Assembly: GCA_965216025.1 (NCBI GenBank) | Contig: CBDCEX010000012.1 | Span: 1-64,000, forward strand | Direction: 5' to 3' | Length of the DNA stretch: 64,000 bases | Source of the DNA: JADFQT01 sp965216025 | GTDB taxonomy: Bacteria; Chloroflexota; Dehalococcoidia; Lucifugimonadales; UBA3495 | Shown: positions 26,810-37,289 of the stretch, piece after piece | Layout: every line of letters starts with the position of its first letter | Position numbering within the stretch: the first letter of the stretch is position 1 | Notes under the pieces: generated by a model | The model's database searches: none | Told to the model about the DNA's origin: nothing | The model's input: only the letters and a program-made list of their open reading frames with translations | Program-made: the position numbers and the translations under genes

Positions 26810-28240
26810 CTAGAAACCCGGCTGGAAGGCCCGGGCTTGTTGCAGGAGCGCCTCTTGGGGGTGGAGAGTCACCGTACGGCCTTTGCCCTTGCTGCTGGCA
26901 ATGCATTGGTCTCGCAGCGGGCATACGCCACAGACCGCCGGGTCGAATTGAAAACTCTGGGCCGGGTAGGTCTGACCCAACCGGTTGGTCCGGTTGCCCA
27001 TGGTACGTAGCGTGTGGGTGACCTGCCCGGCCGGGCAGGTGCAGGCGCCAGCCGTCAGGTCGATCTGGAAGTCTTCTTTGGGGAAGTGGTCTTTTCTGGG
27101 ACGACCCGGCACCTTGGCTATTAGCGTCCGGTCGGCATCGGCAAAGGCCTGCCGCGTCCCGCCATCTCCATAGGCCGCATCCCCGATAGTCTCCTCCACC
27201 GCTATGCCCGTGTTCTCTTCACTCTGCTCCACCAATTCCAGGACTCCGGTGTTGTCACCGGCATTGCCGGGCAGAATGTCTACCGCGGTCACCAGTTGGG
27301 AATCGGTATCCACCACCACGGCAGCCTTATGTCCGTCGAAGCGTTTGCTGCTGCTTTTGCGCCCATGGCGCATCTCCGGGTCGTGCGCCGAAGGGACCCG
27401 GTCCCGGCTTACGCCATCCTTCCGGGCCGGACCATCCTCCTGCCGTTCCACATCTTGCAAGAGGAGTTGCCCCAAGAGTTCCGCTGCTTCTCCAATAGCC
27501 TGGCGCTCAGGACTATCTGCGGGAAATCTACCTTGGGCCTGACGGGCCAGTTCCAATACCAGGTCAGCATCGGCTACTATCTTCTGCAGTAAGGCTTGCC
27601 GCTCCTTCTTGTTGTCCCAGTCAATCCCCGCCTCTCCCTTCACACTGGAGCCAAAGTAAAGCTCCAGGCCGTGTCTCAAGGCCCACTCCTCGGCCCGGGT
27701 CCCATCCAGTTGGGCCAATGCCCTGACCACCTGGACTATGCCGTCGGCCAGCAGGTTGTAGGTGTCCTTGACCGCTCCCCGACCCAGAATGTAGGTAGTG
27801 TCCACCGCCACCTTCATCCGCCGTCCTTTCAGGCAGCCGGTCTGCCGGGCGAATTGGAGGCTGCGCTGAAAGACGGACCGCACCTGGTCGTGGAGGATCA
27901 GCTGGGCTCGAAACAGTTGCAGGGTGCTCTTGGCAAAGGGACGGTCCTCCACCTCAATCCCCAACGCCACCTTCCACCGGATATCGAAGTCCGCCCTCTG
28001 CTTGGCTTCCAGGTCGCTCACTTTGTCGTAGGCCTGCAGCAACAGCGCGGTGGCAACCAGACTGGGAGGCACGCTGTCCCGGCCATTGTCTGGGCAATAC
28101 AGTTCGGCGAAATCTTCGTCCCGAAATAGCTGACCCCGCAGGGAGGCCAGGAAGCCGTAGAAGGAGCCGCGACCCACATAGTCCAGGTAGAGATGGTCCG
28201 CTTCCAGGAACCCCAGCTGTTTAGAGCATTTTCCCAGCAT
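26810..28240 (-). pseudogene. IS1182 transposase, C-terminal deletion
   Basis: Starts MLGKCSKQLGFLEADHLYLDYVG with the IS1182 N-terminal domain (DDRPS-like AELYCPDNGRDSVPPSL), then RRMKVAVDTTYILG (first catalytic Asp), KRFDGHKAAVVVDTDSQL, ETIGDAAYGDG (second Asp) and the CPAGQ..CPLRDQC cysteine region. It ends ARAFQPGF because the internal deletion removed the last ~130 codons with the catalytic Glu (RSRYFGRTKTLYQL in copies 2 and 3). It should be inactive. Confidence 0.9.
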
Positions 28241-28324
28241 CCCCTGCCTCCCACACCCATTAAATTCTCCTGCCCATTATATCGGACTAGCCTGGATCAG
28301 GGTGCTTTTCGGCCGATCCTCTAG
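26810..28324 (-). mobile_element. IS1182-family element, copy 1 (internally deleted)
   Basis: It runs from CTAGAAACCCGGCTG at 26810 to GGCCGATCCTCTAG at 28324, the same ends as copies 2 and 3. Compared with copy 2 it lacks about 390 bases, including the end of the transposase gene; the joint is at a shared CTG (CCCGGCTGGAAGGCCC). Confidence 0.9.
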
Positions 28325-28328
28325 ACCC

Positions 28329-28345
28329 TGACTTGGCTTTGGTAT
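28329..28345 (+). repeat. Possible IS630-type terminus fragment
   Basis: ACTTGGCTTTGGTATAG directly beside IS1182 copy 1 resembles the CACCTTGGCTTTGGTTTAG terminus at 46.7 kb with two changes. It may be an end left over when other elements inserted. Confidence 0.3.
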
Positions 28346-28402
28346 AGCCGAAAATGAGGAACAATATGCTCTGGGCAATATCAAGGGGACCGCTTATTCA
28401 CT

Positions 28403-29677
28403 CGGGGCCTTTTCATTTTCTCAAAATAGTATAAAATTATTACCAGTTTAAGCGGGAGGGAAGGATGATGACTTTGAGAGAAACGCTGGATTTGGTGCCT
28501 GACTTCCGGAGTGGCCAAGGGCGACGCCACTCTTTGGGGGCGATCCTGGCCTTGGCCACCTGTGCCATGCTGTGCGGCGCCCGCAGCTTATACGCCATAG
28601 CATCAATGGGGGCGGGACCAAGGGGGTGCTACGGCGCAGCTTTTGGGGTTCAGCCAGGAGAAGACACCCTGCGTGGCCACCCTCCACCGGGTGTTCAAGG
28701 GCCTGGACGTGGCGGCCTTTGAGGCAGAAGTCGGCAACTGGCTGGCAAATAGCGGGGTAGAGGCGGATGACCCCCTGTCCCTGGACGGGAAAACCTTGCG
28801 AGGGGTCCACGGCCAAGAGATACCCGGGGTCCATCTGGTGTCGGCCTACGCTAGCCGCGCTGGGGCAGTGCTGGCGCAGGTAGCTGCGCCGGGCAAAGGG
28901 GAAGAATTGGCGGCGGTCAAAGAAGTATTGGGCCAGGTACTCCCTGAAGGGTCGGGTAGTAGTGGCTGATGCCTTACTGACCCAACGGAAAGTCTGTGAG
29001 CAGATTGTGGCAGGCGGCGGAGAGTATCTGCTGCCAGTTAAAGAGAATCAGCCCACCTTGCGCCGAGACCTGGAGGTGGCTTTTTCCCCTGCTAGGAACT
29101 GAGAGGGCTGGTGGCCCAACCGTACCTCCCTGGCTGGCAGCGGAGTGGCGAGCACGCGGGGCCAAGCTGACGGTCTGGGCCGATGCTCCAGTAAAGCGGC
29201 GTCATGGGCGGCTGGAGCGGCGAGAGTTGTGGGCCTTGGCCGACCCAGAGCTAAATGGCTACGTGGGCAGCGCTGGGACGGTCGGGGAAGCGTGGCCGCA
29301 TCTGCAACAGGTGTGTCGGCTAGAGCGCCAGCGGGTCGTGAAGGGCAAGAAACAGGTGGCTGTGAGCTATGCAATTAGCAGTCTCCCAGCCACTGATGCC
29401 GATGCCAGGCGATTGTTGAGCCTTTCCCGTGGGCACTGGGGCATCGAGAACCGCCTCCACTGGGTACGGGATGTGACCTTCGACGAGGACCGCTCTCAGG
29501 TGCGCACTGGGGCCGCCCCACAGGTTCTGGCGGGCCTGCGGAACCTGGTCATCAGCTTGGTACGTCGGGCTGGGCATTCCAACGTAGCCGCTGCCCTACG
29601 CCGCCACAATGCCCATCTCAGCGAAGCTTTCGACATGATGGGCTTTACCTACCAGGCAGGAGAATGAAAAGGCCCTG
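28403..29677 (+). mobile_element. ISAs1-family element, copy 2, with 10-bp target duplication
   Basis: The ends are CGGGGCCTTTTCATT and AATGAAAAGGCCCTG. The flanks are identical ten-mers, CTTATTCACT at 28393-28402 and 29678-29687, within the 8-10 bp range of ISAs1. The element is 1275 bp. Confidence 0.93.
28465..29667 (+). pseudogene. ISAs1 transposase, three frameshifts
   Basis: Same protein as at 2631-3831. Compared with that copy there is an extra A near 28600 (GCCATAGCATCAATGG) and an extra T near 28941 (GGTACTCCCTGAA), each shifting the frame. It shares the +1 break at the T5-C4 run near 29084. The C-terminal catalytic part is intact in the last frame, to MGFTYQAGE. Confidence 0.9.
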
Positions 29678-29797
29678 CTTATTCACTACCGAGGGTTGAC
29701 ATTGGCCCCTTTTCCAGGTAAAAACCTTGAAATCCTGTTTACGGACTGGCGTCATTTGTTCCGCATTATTTTTTCCAATTCACACCTTCGATTTTGA

Positions 29798-30700
29798 CTG
29801 CTATTCGTCCTGGGCATAGCCGCTCTCTTTACGATATACACCACCGGAACGCCAGAGGAGCCAGCCCCGCTCCAGTCTGCTGGCATCACCCTGGGCCTTA
29901 CCGCGGAGGCCCAGGAATTCCTTCAGCAAACAGGACAAGCTTTCCCCGCCTCCCAAGCCGCATTCTCGGCCTATTATCGTGTCCCAGACGGTGCTGGCGG
30001 CTTTGGCCTGGATAAGAGCGCGGTGGACGCAGACCTGTTCAGCAATCCCGAGCCAACCCTCTTTCGGGCAGGCATCGGCACGCTATTGGGCTCCGGCGCG
30101 AACTTCGGCGTTGGCGCCATCCCCATCATCAACATCGACGGATTAGCCACCTCGGTAAACCTGTATTACGACGACGAAGGCTGGATCGTCGCCTACTTCT
30201 CCAGCGGGCAGGAGTCTTCCCGGGCCTGGCAGGCGGTGGAATTGAGTATAGAGACCCCAGCGCTAAGCGACCTCAGCCGAACCACCTGATTGGATGCGAT
30301 CAACGAGGTGGTTACTCAGGCTTTAAAACAACCCGCCGTGACCCACGACCAGCTGGGCTACTACCATTGGGAGCATCCCTCCGCCACCAGCTTTTTGATG
30401 TTTGCCACTGCCCGGGGGACCATCGGTTCCGATGTGATGTCCTTCGCCGTGCCCAGCAACTTTGTGGTCCAGGAAGTGTCCACTGCCATGTGGATCTCCG
30501 CCTTCGATTTGCCCTGCGCCAGAACTGTTCTGGACGGAGTAAATATCACCGGGGACCAGTGCGATAGAAGTTTCCACTATTCCACGGTGGGCCTAACCGC
30601 ATTTAACAGCTTATCCGCTCACACACTGGTGCTGGATCATCTGAAACAGGACAAGGGCGCCTCGGGTGCTCTGGTTATGCTGATCTATTCCGCACCTTGA
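29798..30700 (+). pseudogene. Hypothetical exported protein with in-frame TGA
   Basis: One frame is open from 29798 to 30700 except for a TGA at 30287-30289. It starts without a clear start codon at a hydrophobic stretch (LLFVLGIAALFTIYTTG, like a signal anchor), then reads TAEAQEFLQQTGQAFPASQA and a beta-rich region with GFGLDKSAVDADLF and NLYYDDEGWIVAYF. After the TGA (LSRTT-stop-LDAINEVVTQALKQ) it continues with two Cys residues and the end GALVMLIYSAP. A CGA-to-TGA change would explain the stop. I do not recognise the family; an extracytoplasmic location is inferred from the N-terminus. Confidence 0.5.
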
Positions 30701-30779
30701 AGAAAGCAGGATTGAAATGCCGGCCCACAATCCCCCGACCCCTAAGCCCATCAAATTGCCAGTCCCGGCGCTTGTAATA

Positions 30780-31937
30780 CCAATTCTGAATAAAGAGGGG
30801 AGAGAAAGAGTAGGAGGATGGTGTATGTAGTGGAGATAAAATGAAGGGAAAATAGCCAAGGAGTGAGGGACGAAGGGATGGGAAAAGGAGTGAAAGTTGA
30901 CTGGCAAGAAAGCAGCGAGGAATTGAAACAGCTTTACCAGAAAGAGGTACATCCCCAACGGCGTACCCGACTGCAAGCCTTCTGGCAGCTGAGCCAGGGG
31001 AAACGCATTCAGGATGTAGTGGATACGACCGGGGCATCCTACCGCAGCATGGAACAGTGGCTCAGGTGGTATCGACGAGGTGGACTTGGCGAAGTTCTGA
31101 GACGGGTGGTAGGGCACCAGGCCAAGGGCAAAAAGCCCTATCTAAACCCGCTGCAGCAAAGAGCGCTGGTGGCCAAGGTGCAACTGGGCCAGTTCCGGAC
31201 GGTCTGGGATGCAAAGGAGTGGGTCTGGGGACGCTGGGGGGTGCGTTATACCTATAAAGGCATGTATTCCCTGATGAAGGGGCTTGGGCTGGGGTTGAAA
31301 GTCCCCCGACCCCATTCCGATAAAGCCGATGCAAAACAGCAGATGGCCTGGAAAAAAGGGGCCTACTGGATGCCTTGGGCCAGGCTGGAATGACTACTGC
31401 CTCCCGGTTATGGCACTGTGACGAGATGCGTTTTGGTCTCTGGGGGCAGGTGCGGCGGCGCTGGGGTCTGAAAGGGAAGAAGATTATCCAGCCGATGCAG
31501 ATCGTGTTCCGTTGGAGCTATTTGGTGCTGGCGGTGGACGTGGGGCGGGGTGAACTACACTGGGGATGGTCCCAGGGCATGAACCAGCAACAGTTGGTTC
31601 CCATATTTGAGCAGTGGCCCTATGGATGGGGTGGTGTGGGATGGAGCCCCCAGTCACAGAGGTAAACTCATGGGCCAGCTGGGCTTTGGGCGAATATCTC
31701 TACCGGCCTACTCGCCGGAGTTGAATCCAGCGGAAAGGGTCTTTGAGGAAGTGCGCCGGCACATTGAAGGAGAGGTATATCCTTCCCTAGAGGCCAAAAG
31801 GTCGGCCATAGAACACCTGCTGCGGCAACTGAAGGCTGACAAACCACGCTTAAAGCGGCTGATAGGTTGGGACTGGCTCCAGCGGGCTTTGGCTCAACTT
31901 CCCAACGCTTAACTCTGCCGCTTATAAACAGAATTGG
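30780..31937 (+). mobile_element. IS630-family element, type A
   Basis: Inverted repeats CCAATTCTGAATAAAG and the reverse of CCAATTCTGTTTATAAG lie just inside TA dinucleotides at 30778-30779 and 31938-31939, the TA target duplication typical of IS630. Its ends differ from those of the second IS630 at 45.5 kb. Confidence 0.85.
30878..31912 (+). pseudogene. IS630 transposase (type A), two frameshifts
   Basis: The three pieces are an N-terminal helix-turn-helix (QGKRIQDVVDTTGASYRSME) and CDEMRFGLWGQ (first catalytic Asp), an intermediate frame, and VVWDGAPSHRG (second Asp) with YSPELNPAERVFEEVRR (catalytic Glu). Frame changes occur near 31385 and 31620; the third part returns to the first frame. 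Two indels make it probably inactive. Confidence 0.85.
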
Positions 31938-31962
31938 TATAACTAGCCTGATCTTGATCGCG

Positions 31963-32999
31963 ATGATCTTGTTCTCCGCAATCAGCCACCCGGAAATTGC
32001 CCGGTCTTCCCCCAAAGGTCAGCAGCCAATCCACGACATTGCGATAATCAGAGTCCAGGCCGCTGTTTCATCGGTCAATCGGGGCCAGGTGGTGAAAATT
32101 GACATCACCGCCGCCAACCTGGGAACAAGTCAGGAATCTTTCGAAATCCAGTTGCATGATGAGACAGACGGGAGGGGGCCGACTCGGTCGGTGTGACGGT
32201 GGATGCGGGCCAGATTATAGCCCTCACCCTCCAGTGGGATACCTCTGGCGTCTCCCCGGGAGTTCATGACCTGAGAGCCACCGCAGAACTGGCCGGAGAT
32301 GAAAATCCCAATAACAACACTCTCGGCCCTGCCTTACAGATAACGGTAATCCTCGCCGAAATTCTCCTGGGAGACGGGGCCGGCGGCGGATTACCCGACG
32401 CTTCCTTCGGAGCCGGCTTGAGCCCCACAGATACCTCCACCGGGTCCCTGCCCAATACCGAGGTATTCCTCGGCAACCACGATGCCAGCCTATCCAGCCC
32501 ATTAGATCTAGTGGCCGTGGGCACCCAACCCGCCGGGCTTGGTAGCTTCTTCCTGGCCAACACGGACGCAGAATTCAGCCCGGAATTCACGTTTCGGAAT
32601 CCCTTTCTTCAGGGACAGCTGCGTGGGTTGACCCATCTGGAGGGTCGAACTGATAGCTGGGGAATAATGGTGCAGGTTGGAGAGGTGGCGCATCTGGAGG
32701 GTCGGACTGATAGCTGGGGAATAATGGTGCAGGTTGGAGAGGTGGCGCATCGGGTGGAGCGGGACGGAAGATTTAATCTGCTGTTACCCGAGGGTACCCA
32801 TGATATTTCCATCTGGGCTCCGGGCTACATCGCGGTTAACCTGCCCAACGTGGAGATCAAATCCGGCCAGGTCCTAACTGTTCCGGAGCTGACCCTGCCC
32901 TTCGGCGATGCCAACGGCGACGGGCGAATCGACATTCTGGACCTCAGTATCGCCGCGGGCAACTTCGGCGCCACGGTCCAAGAGCTGGAGTTGCCCTGA
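31963..32999 (+). pseudogene. CARDB/dockerin-type secreted protein, one frameshift
   Basis: The first frame from ATG 31963 (MILFSAISHPEIA, short hydrophobic leader) contains a CARDB-like beta domain (HDIAIIRVQAAVSSVNRGQ..ANLGTSQESFEIQL). It shifts at a G-rich run near 32172 into a second frame (VTVDAGQIIALTLQWDTSG) that completes the domain. A carboxypeptidase-regulatory-like region with a 57-bp tandem duplication follows, and the end is a dockerin-like calcium repeat GDANGDGRIDILDLSIAAG. Such proteins are exported and bind carbohydrates or other surface proteins; the target is unknown. IS630 type A inserted just upstream, so the original promoter and leader may have been separated from the gene. 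Confidence 0.65.
32634..32747 (+). repeat. 57-bp tandem duplication inside coding sequence
   Basis: Unit 1 is 32634-32690 and unit 2 is 32691-32747, with one difference (CGAAC/CGGAC). The length is 19 codons, so the frame is kept; the encoded unit is HLEGRTDSWGIMVQVGEVA. Confidence 0.95.
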
Positions 33000-33027
33000 G
33001 CTTCGACGAAATTACTAAACTTGGGAG

Positions 33028-33061
33028 CCCTATATCCCCCTTTGCAAAGGGGGATATAGGG
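33028..33061. terminator. Perfect 34-bp palindrome between convergent genes
   Basis: CCCTATATCCCCCTTTG followed directly by its reverse complement. It lies between the end of the dockerin-type gene and the end of the convergent flavoprotein gene and can act as a bidirectional terminator. It also resembles dispersed CCCCCTTTGCAAAGGGGG repeats. Confidence 0.65.
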
Positions 33062-33093
33062 GGATTTTCCATAACGGTGCCCCGGCGGTTAGT

Positions 33094-36012
33094 TTAGGGC
33101 AGGGCGTCCCGCAGCACTTCCACCAAATGCCGGGCGCGGCGGCCGGTGCCGTGCTCCACCTGCTGGCGGCAGGAAACACCCATGACAGCCACTTCCCATT
33201 CCGGGTCCTTGGCGTTAATCGCCGGGAAGAGCGCCTGCTCGCCGATCTTCATGGAAATCTCGTAGTGCTCCTTCTCGAAGCCAAAGGAGCCCGCCATGCC
33301 GCAGCAGCCGGAATCGATCAGCTCCACCTGATATCCCGGCGGTAGCCCGAGAACCTGCAAGGAGCTATCAGTGCCCACCAGGGATTTTTGGTGGCAGTGC
33401 CCGTGGAACATAATCTTCTTGGGCACGTCCCGAAAAGCCAACTCCAGCCTGCCCTGTTCCTGAAGCATGGCTAGAAATTCGTCGATAAGATAGCTGCCCT
33501 GGGCCACTGCCTGGGCCCTCTCGTCTTGAAGCAACTCCGGATACTCATCCCGCAAGGTGAGCAAACAGCTGGGCTCACAGCCCACAATGGGAATTCCCTG
33601 CTCAGCGAGGGCGTACAGCCGATCGATGTTATCCCGGGCCTGCTGGGCCGCCTCCTTGACCAGTCCTTTGGAGAGCATGGGACGCCCGCAGCAACCGGCG
33701 TTCACCAACTCTACCTCGAATCCGGCAGCTTCCAGCACCTCCACGCAGGCTATACCGATTTCCGGGTAGTTGTAGTTCATGAAAGTGTCGTTGAAAAGGG
33801 CCACTTTATTTGCAGAGGCGGGAGCGGCGCTGGTCCTCTCCTTTAAATCGACGCGGGAGTCAAACCAGTTGGGAAAGCTCCTGACGGCAAAGGGAGGCAG
33901 CCGGCGCCGGGGATGAACCCCCAGGAGCGTGCTGGCCAGCAGCTTGCCCACCGGACTAACGGCGGCCCAGTTGGAGAAGGGTGCAAACCGGCTTCCCATT
34001 CTGCTAAATCGATTGATGTGGGCAAAGACCTTCGAGCGAAGGGGCATGGGATTGGACCGGTAATAGTTTTCCAGGAACTCATACTTGAGCTTGGCCATGT
34101 CCACGCCGGAAGGACACTCGGACTTGCAACCCTTGCACTCCAGGCACAGGTCCAGGGCATCGTAAAGCCGCCGGCTGGTCATGGCGCCTTCCGGCAGGTC
34201 GCCGGAGAGGGCGGCTCGCAGTAAATTGGCTCTTCCTCTGGTGGAGTGTTCCTCATCCCTGGTCGCCAGGTAGGAGGGACACATGACGCCCCCATGCTGA
34301 CGGCATGCTCCCATACCGTTGCACATTTCCACTGCTCCGGCAAAATCGGTGTCTGCGGAAAAGTCGAGGGTAGTAGCTATCGCGGTGGTTTGATAATCCG
34401 GACCGTAGCGCAGATTTTCGGTCATCGGCGGGCAATCGATGATCTTGCCGGGATTCATGATCCCCTGGGGGTCGAAGGTCAGCTTCAGCTTTCGGAAAGC
34501 ATCGTAGATCTGAGGACCGAACATTTTCTCCGTCCAGACGCCCCGCACGATGCCGTCGCCGTGCTCTCCGCTCATTGAGCCGCCGAACTCCTTGACCAGA
34601 TCGCTGATCTCATCGGCGATGGCTACCATGCGGTCGATTCCTTCCGAGTTTTTCAGGCTGACCAGCGGCCGGATGTGCAGGCAGCCCACGCTGGCGTGGC
34701 CGTAGTAGCCCGCCTCGGTGCCGTGGCTGCGGACGATTTCGTCAAACCGGCGCACGAAAGGAGCCAATTTGCTGGGGTCCACCGCCGTGTCCTCTACGAA
34801 GGGGAGCGGCTTGGCGTCCCCATGGATGCTCATCAGCAGGCCCAGACCCGCTTTACGGATGTTCCAGACGTTGGATTGCTCGGCTTTGGATAACAAGTTA
34901 ACGCAGCTGTAGCCCATGCCCTGGCGAGCCATGTCTGCCTGTAACGCCTCCATCTTGGAGGTCAATTCCGCCTCCGATTCGCCGTAAAACTCCACTAGGA
35001 GCACCGCCCCGGGGTCTCCTTCGATAAAGGACAGGTTCTGGGCGAATCCCAGGGAACCCCGGCAACGGTCCAGCAGCATCTTGTCAATCACTTCCACCAC
35101 CGAGGGATTGTGCTCCAGCACTTTCATGGTGGCTTCACTGGACTCGAAAATATCCTTGAAATGCAGGATGGAGAGGCAGGTCATGGTGGGACGGGGAACC
35201 AGGTTGAGCTTGGCTTCGGTCACCACACACAGCGTTCCTTCGGAACCCACCACTATTTCCGAGAGATTGACCGGGCGGTCTCCCAGGAAGTCGTCCAGGT
35301 TGTAGCCGCTGATCCGGCGCTGAATCTTGGGGTATCGGCTCTCGATTTCCGCGCTATTATCCTGGGCGATCTGCCGGACGCCCCGGTAAATGTCGGATTC
35401 CAAATTATCGCCGCTCAGCTTGGCCTCCAGCTCATGGGCTTCCAAAGGGCGGAAGTGGGCTTGAGTAGCGTCGGAGAGCACGGTGTGGAGCTCTTGGACG
35501 TGATCCAGGGTCTTGCCGTAAATCACCGAATGAGACCCACAGGTGTTGTTGCCAATGCCGCCGCCGACGCAGGCCCGGCTGGACGTGGTGGGGTCTGGAG
35601 CGTACATCAGGCCACGGGACATGAGTTGCCGGTTGAGCTGGTCCAAGATGATGCCGGGTTGGACCCGGACCCAATGCTCTTCCTGATTAACCTCCAGCAT
35701 TTGGTCCAGGTATTTGCTGAAGTCCATCACAATGGCATGGTTCACAGTTTGCCCGGCCAGGCTGGTGCCACCGGACCGGGGTAGCACCGGGACGCCACTG
35801 TCCCGCGCCACTTCCATGACCGCCAGCACATCCTCCACGCCCCGGGGAATGACCACGCCCACCGGCTCCATCTGGTAGATGCTGGCATCGGTACTGTAAA
35901 GCACCCGGGAAAAAGGGTCGAAGCGCACCTCGCCGTCAACCCGCCGGCGCAGCTCCCGCGCCAGCTCCTCCCGTTCCTTGCCCCGAATTCTGTTCTCTGC
36001 TGCCGTGGCCAT
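33094..36012 (-). CDS. FAD-linked oxidase / Fe-S fusion (GlcD-GlpC type dehydrogenase)
   Basis: A 972-residue fusion. Residues 1-530 are a GlcD/D-lactate dehydrogenase-type flavoprotein: the FAD-binding PCMH segment VPVLPRSGGTSLAGQTVNHA, ACVGGGIGNNTCGSHS and the C-terminal HGDGIVRGVW. Residues 560-972 are an electron-transfer half: CNGMGACRQ..MCPSY and CLECKGCKSECPSGVD (two 4Fe-4S clusters), then two CCG domains ending NAGCCGRPM and DSGCCGMAGSFGF. Such fusions oxidise a 2-hydroxy acid (D-lactate, glycolate or 2-hydroxyglutarate) and pass electrons toward quinone; the substrate is not settled by sequence. The product is intact and full length, with the Fe-ADH gene 74 bases upstream on the same strand, so a shared transcript is likely. 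Confidence 0.92.
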   Translation of the reverse strand: MATAAENRIRGKEREELARELRRRVDGEVRFDPFSRVLYSTDASIYQMEPVGVVIPRGVEDVLAVMEVARDSGVPVLPRSGGTSLAGQTVNHAIVMDFSKYLDQMLEVNQEEHWVRVQPGIILDQLNRQLMSRGLMYAPDPTTSSRACVGGGIGNNTCGSHSVIYGKTLDHVQELHTVLSDATQAHFRPLEAHELEAKLSGDNLESDIYRGVRQIAQDNSAEIESRYPKIQRRISGYNLDDFLGDRPVNLSEIVVGSEGTLCVVTEAKLNLVPRPTMTCLSILHFKDIFESSEATMKVLEHNPSVVEVIDKMLLDRCRGSLGFAQNLSFIEGDPGAVLLVEFYGESEAELTSKMEALQADMARQGMGYSCVNLLSKAEQSNVWNIRKAGLGLLMSIHGDAKPLPFVEDTAVDPSKLAPFVRRFDEIVRSHGTEAGYYGHASVGCLHIRPLVSLKNSEGIDRMVAIADEISDLVKEFGGSMSGEHGDGIVRGVWTEKMFGPQIYDAFRKLKLTFDPQGIMNPGKIIDCPPMTENLRYGPDYQTTAIATTLDFSADTDFAGAVEMCNGMGACRQHGGVMCPSYLATRDEEHSTRGRANLLRAALSGDLPEGAMTSRRLYDALDLCLECKGCKSECPSGVDMAKLKYEFLENYYRSNPMPLRSKVFAHINRFSRMGSRFAPFSNWAAVSPVGKLLASTLLGVHPRRRLPPFAVRSFPNWFDSRVDLKERTSAAPASANKVALFNDTFMNYNYPEIGIACVEVLEAAGFEVELVNAGCCGRPMLSKGLVKEAAQQARDNIDRLYALAEQGIPIVGCEPSCLLTLRDEYPELLQDERAQAVAQGSYLIDEFLAMLQEQGRLELAFRDVPKKIMFHGHCHQKSLVGTDSSLQVLGLPPGYQVELIDSGCCGMAGSFGFEKEHYEISMKIGEQALFPAINAKDPEWEVAVMGVSCRQQVEHGTGRRARHLVEVLRDALP

Positions 36013-36086
36013 TCATCTCCCCCGGTAGGTTTTTTATACTGACGCCGGGCCGGGCTCCCCCCCAACCCAGAAGCTAGCCCGCCCCC

Positions 36087-37289
36087 TTACCAGGCCTTTT
36101 CCAGGACCTCCAATACCTGCTCCACGCTGTTGATGGGCACCGGGTTGTTGCGACCGCCGCCGTCCTCCATGGCTTGCTCGGCGATATCCCGCAGGTCCTC
36201 CCTGGGGATTTCTAGCTCGCGCAGCCGGTGGGGCATCCCCAAGCCCAAGATGAACTCATCAACCACCCGGGCCGCAGCCTCAGCAGCCGCTTCGTCGCTC
36301 ATGCCCCGGGTTTCCAATCCGGCGGCCCGGGCCAGCATCGCCTGCTTGTCGGCGGAAGCGGACCGGTTGTACTCCATGACGTAGGGTTGGGTGACACACG
36401 AAGTGTAGCCGTGGCCCACGTTGTATTTCACGCCGATGACGTGGCCGATGGCGTGGCTCAAACCCGAGCCGACGCTGGGCGCGCCCATCATGGATAGCCA
36501 GGCGGCCATTAGGCATTGCAGCCGGGCGTTCTGGTCATCATCCTGCTCCCGGGACTTGGGCAAGTAGCTGAACAGCAGCTCGGCGGCCTTGGCGGTGGTG
36601 GCGTCGGTGGCCGGCTGGTTACCTTTGCAGTAGAGCCGTTCGATGCAATGGTCCAGCGCCTTGACGCCGGTGGATAGCCAGAGCCAGTCCGGGGTCCCGA
36701 TGGTCATTTCCGGGTCCAAAACTATCAGGTGAGCATAGAGGTCGGGGTGCCGCACCCGAATCTTGTGACCGGCCTGGTCATCCAGCACGTTGCCCCCACC
36801 CCGATTGAACTCCCCGGCGGAAAGGGTCGTAGGGATTGAAACCTGCCGGGGTAGAGATTTACCCTCCAGATTCGGCTCCAGCAGGCCGTGTTGCTGCTCG
36901 CCCAGCTCCCGCAGCCGGTCCTCGCTGGTGATCCCCTCCGCCATCATCACCGCGATCATGCGAGCCGCGTCAGAGATAGTGCTGCCACCCACTCCCACTA
37001 GGGTATCGGCGTTACATTCCAGGGCCATTTTGGTGGCTGCCACGGCGGTAGTCAGTGGCGCCCGCTGGCTTAATCCGGAGTAAACGCCCAGGCAGGAGTC
37101 CCCCAGGGCCTCACGGACCCGCCGCACTGAGTCCGTCTTCTCAGCCACAGTGGGGCCGGAAAGCAGCAACGCCCGCTTGCCTCCCAGCACATCCAGCTCT
37201 TCCTGAAGCTGGGAAACCTTGCCTTGTCCGAAAATCACCCGGGAGGGCACTGGGGGGCGGTATTCGCCTTCCAATTTCGAGGTCGTCAT
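36087..37289 (-). CDS. Iron-containing alcohol dehydrogenase / maleylacetate reductase family
   Basis: A group III metal-dependent dehydrogenase of 400 residues. The N-terminal Rossmann-like half has RVIFGQGKVSQLQEEL and the NAD-binding LVGVGGSTISDAARM. The metal site is spread over ALDHCIE, GLSHAIGHVIG and NVGHGYTSCV, with the Asp and three His ligands visible. The resemblance is greatest to the maleylacetate reductase and lactaldehyde/alcohol dehydrogenase branches. I chose ATG 37289 (MTTSKLEGEY), nine bases after GGAG; upstream ATG 37298 is too close to that site. The gene precedes the GlcD-GlpC fusion in the same direction. A pathway converting an aldehyde/ketone and then a hydroxy acid is plausible but unproven. 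Confidence 0.88.
   Translation of the reverse strand: MTTSKLEGEYRPPVPSRVIFGQGKVSQLQEELDVLGGKRALLLSGPTVAEKTDSVRRVREALGDSCLGVYSGLSQRAPLTTAVAATKMALECNADTLVGVGGSTISDAARMIAVMMAEGITSEDRLRELGEQQHGLLEPNLEGKSLPRQVSIPTTLSAGEFNRGGGNVLDDQAGHKIRVRHPDLYAHLIVLDPEMTIGTPDWLWLSTGVKALDHCIERLYCKGNQPATDATTAKAAELLFSYLPKSREQDDDQNARLQCLMAAWLSMMGAPSVGSGLSHAIGHVIGVKYNVGHGYTSCVTQPYVMEYNRSASADKQAMLARAAGLETRGMSDEAAAEAAARVVDEFILGLGMPHRLRELEIPREDLRDIAEQAMEDGGGRNNPVPINSVEQVLEVLEKAW

Noticed and set aside
27596..28129. Open frame opposite IS1182 transposases (repeated at 38556 and 61252)
   Set aside because: Antisense shadow conserved only with the transposase sequence.
30287..30289. TGA as a second selenocysteine codon
   Set aside because: No strong hairpin follows, the context RTT-stop-LDA has no Cys motif, and CGA-to-TGA is the simpler explanation.
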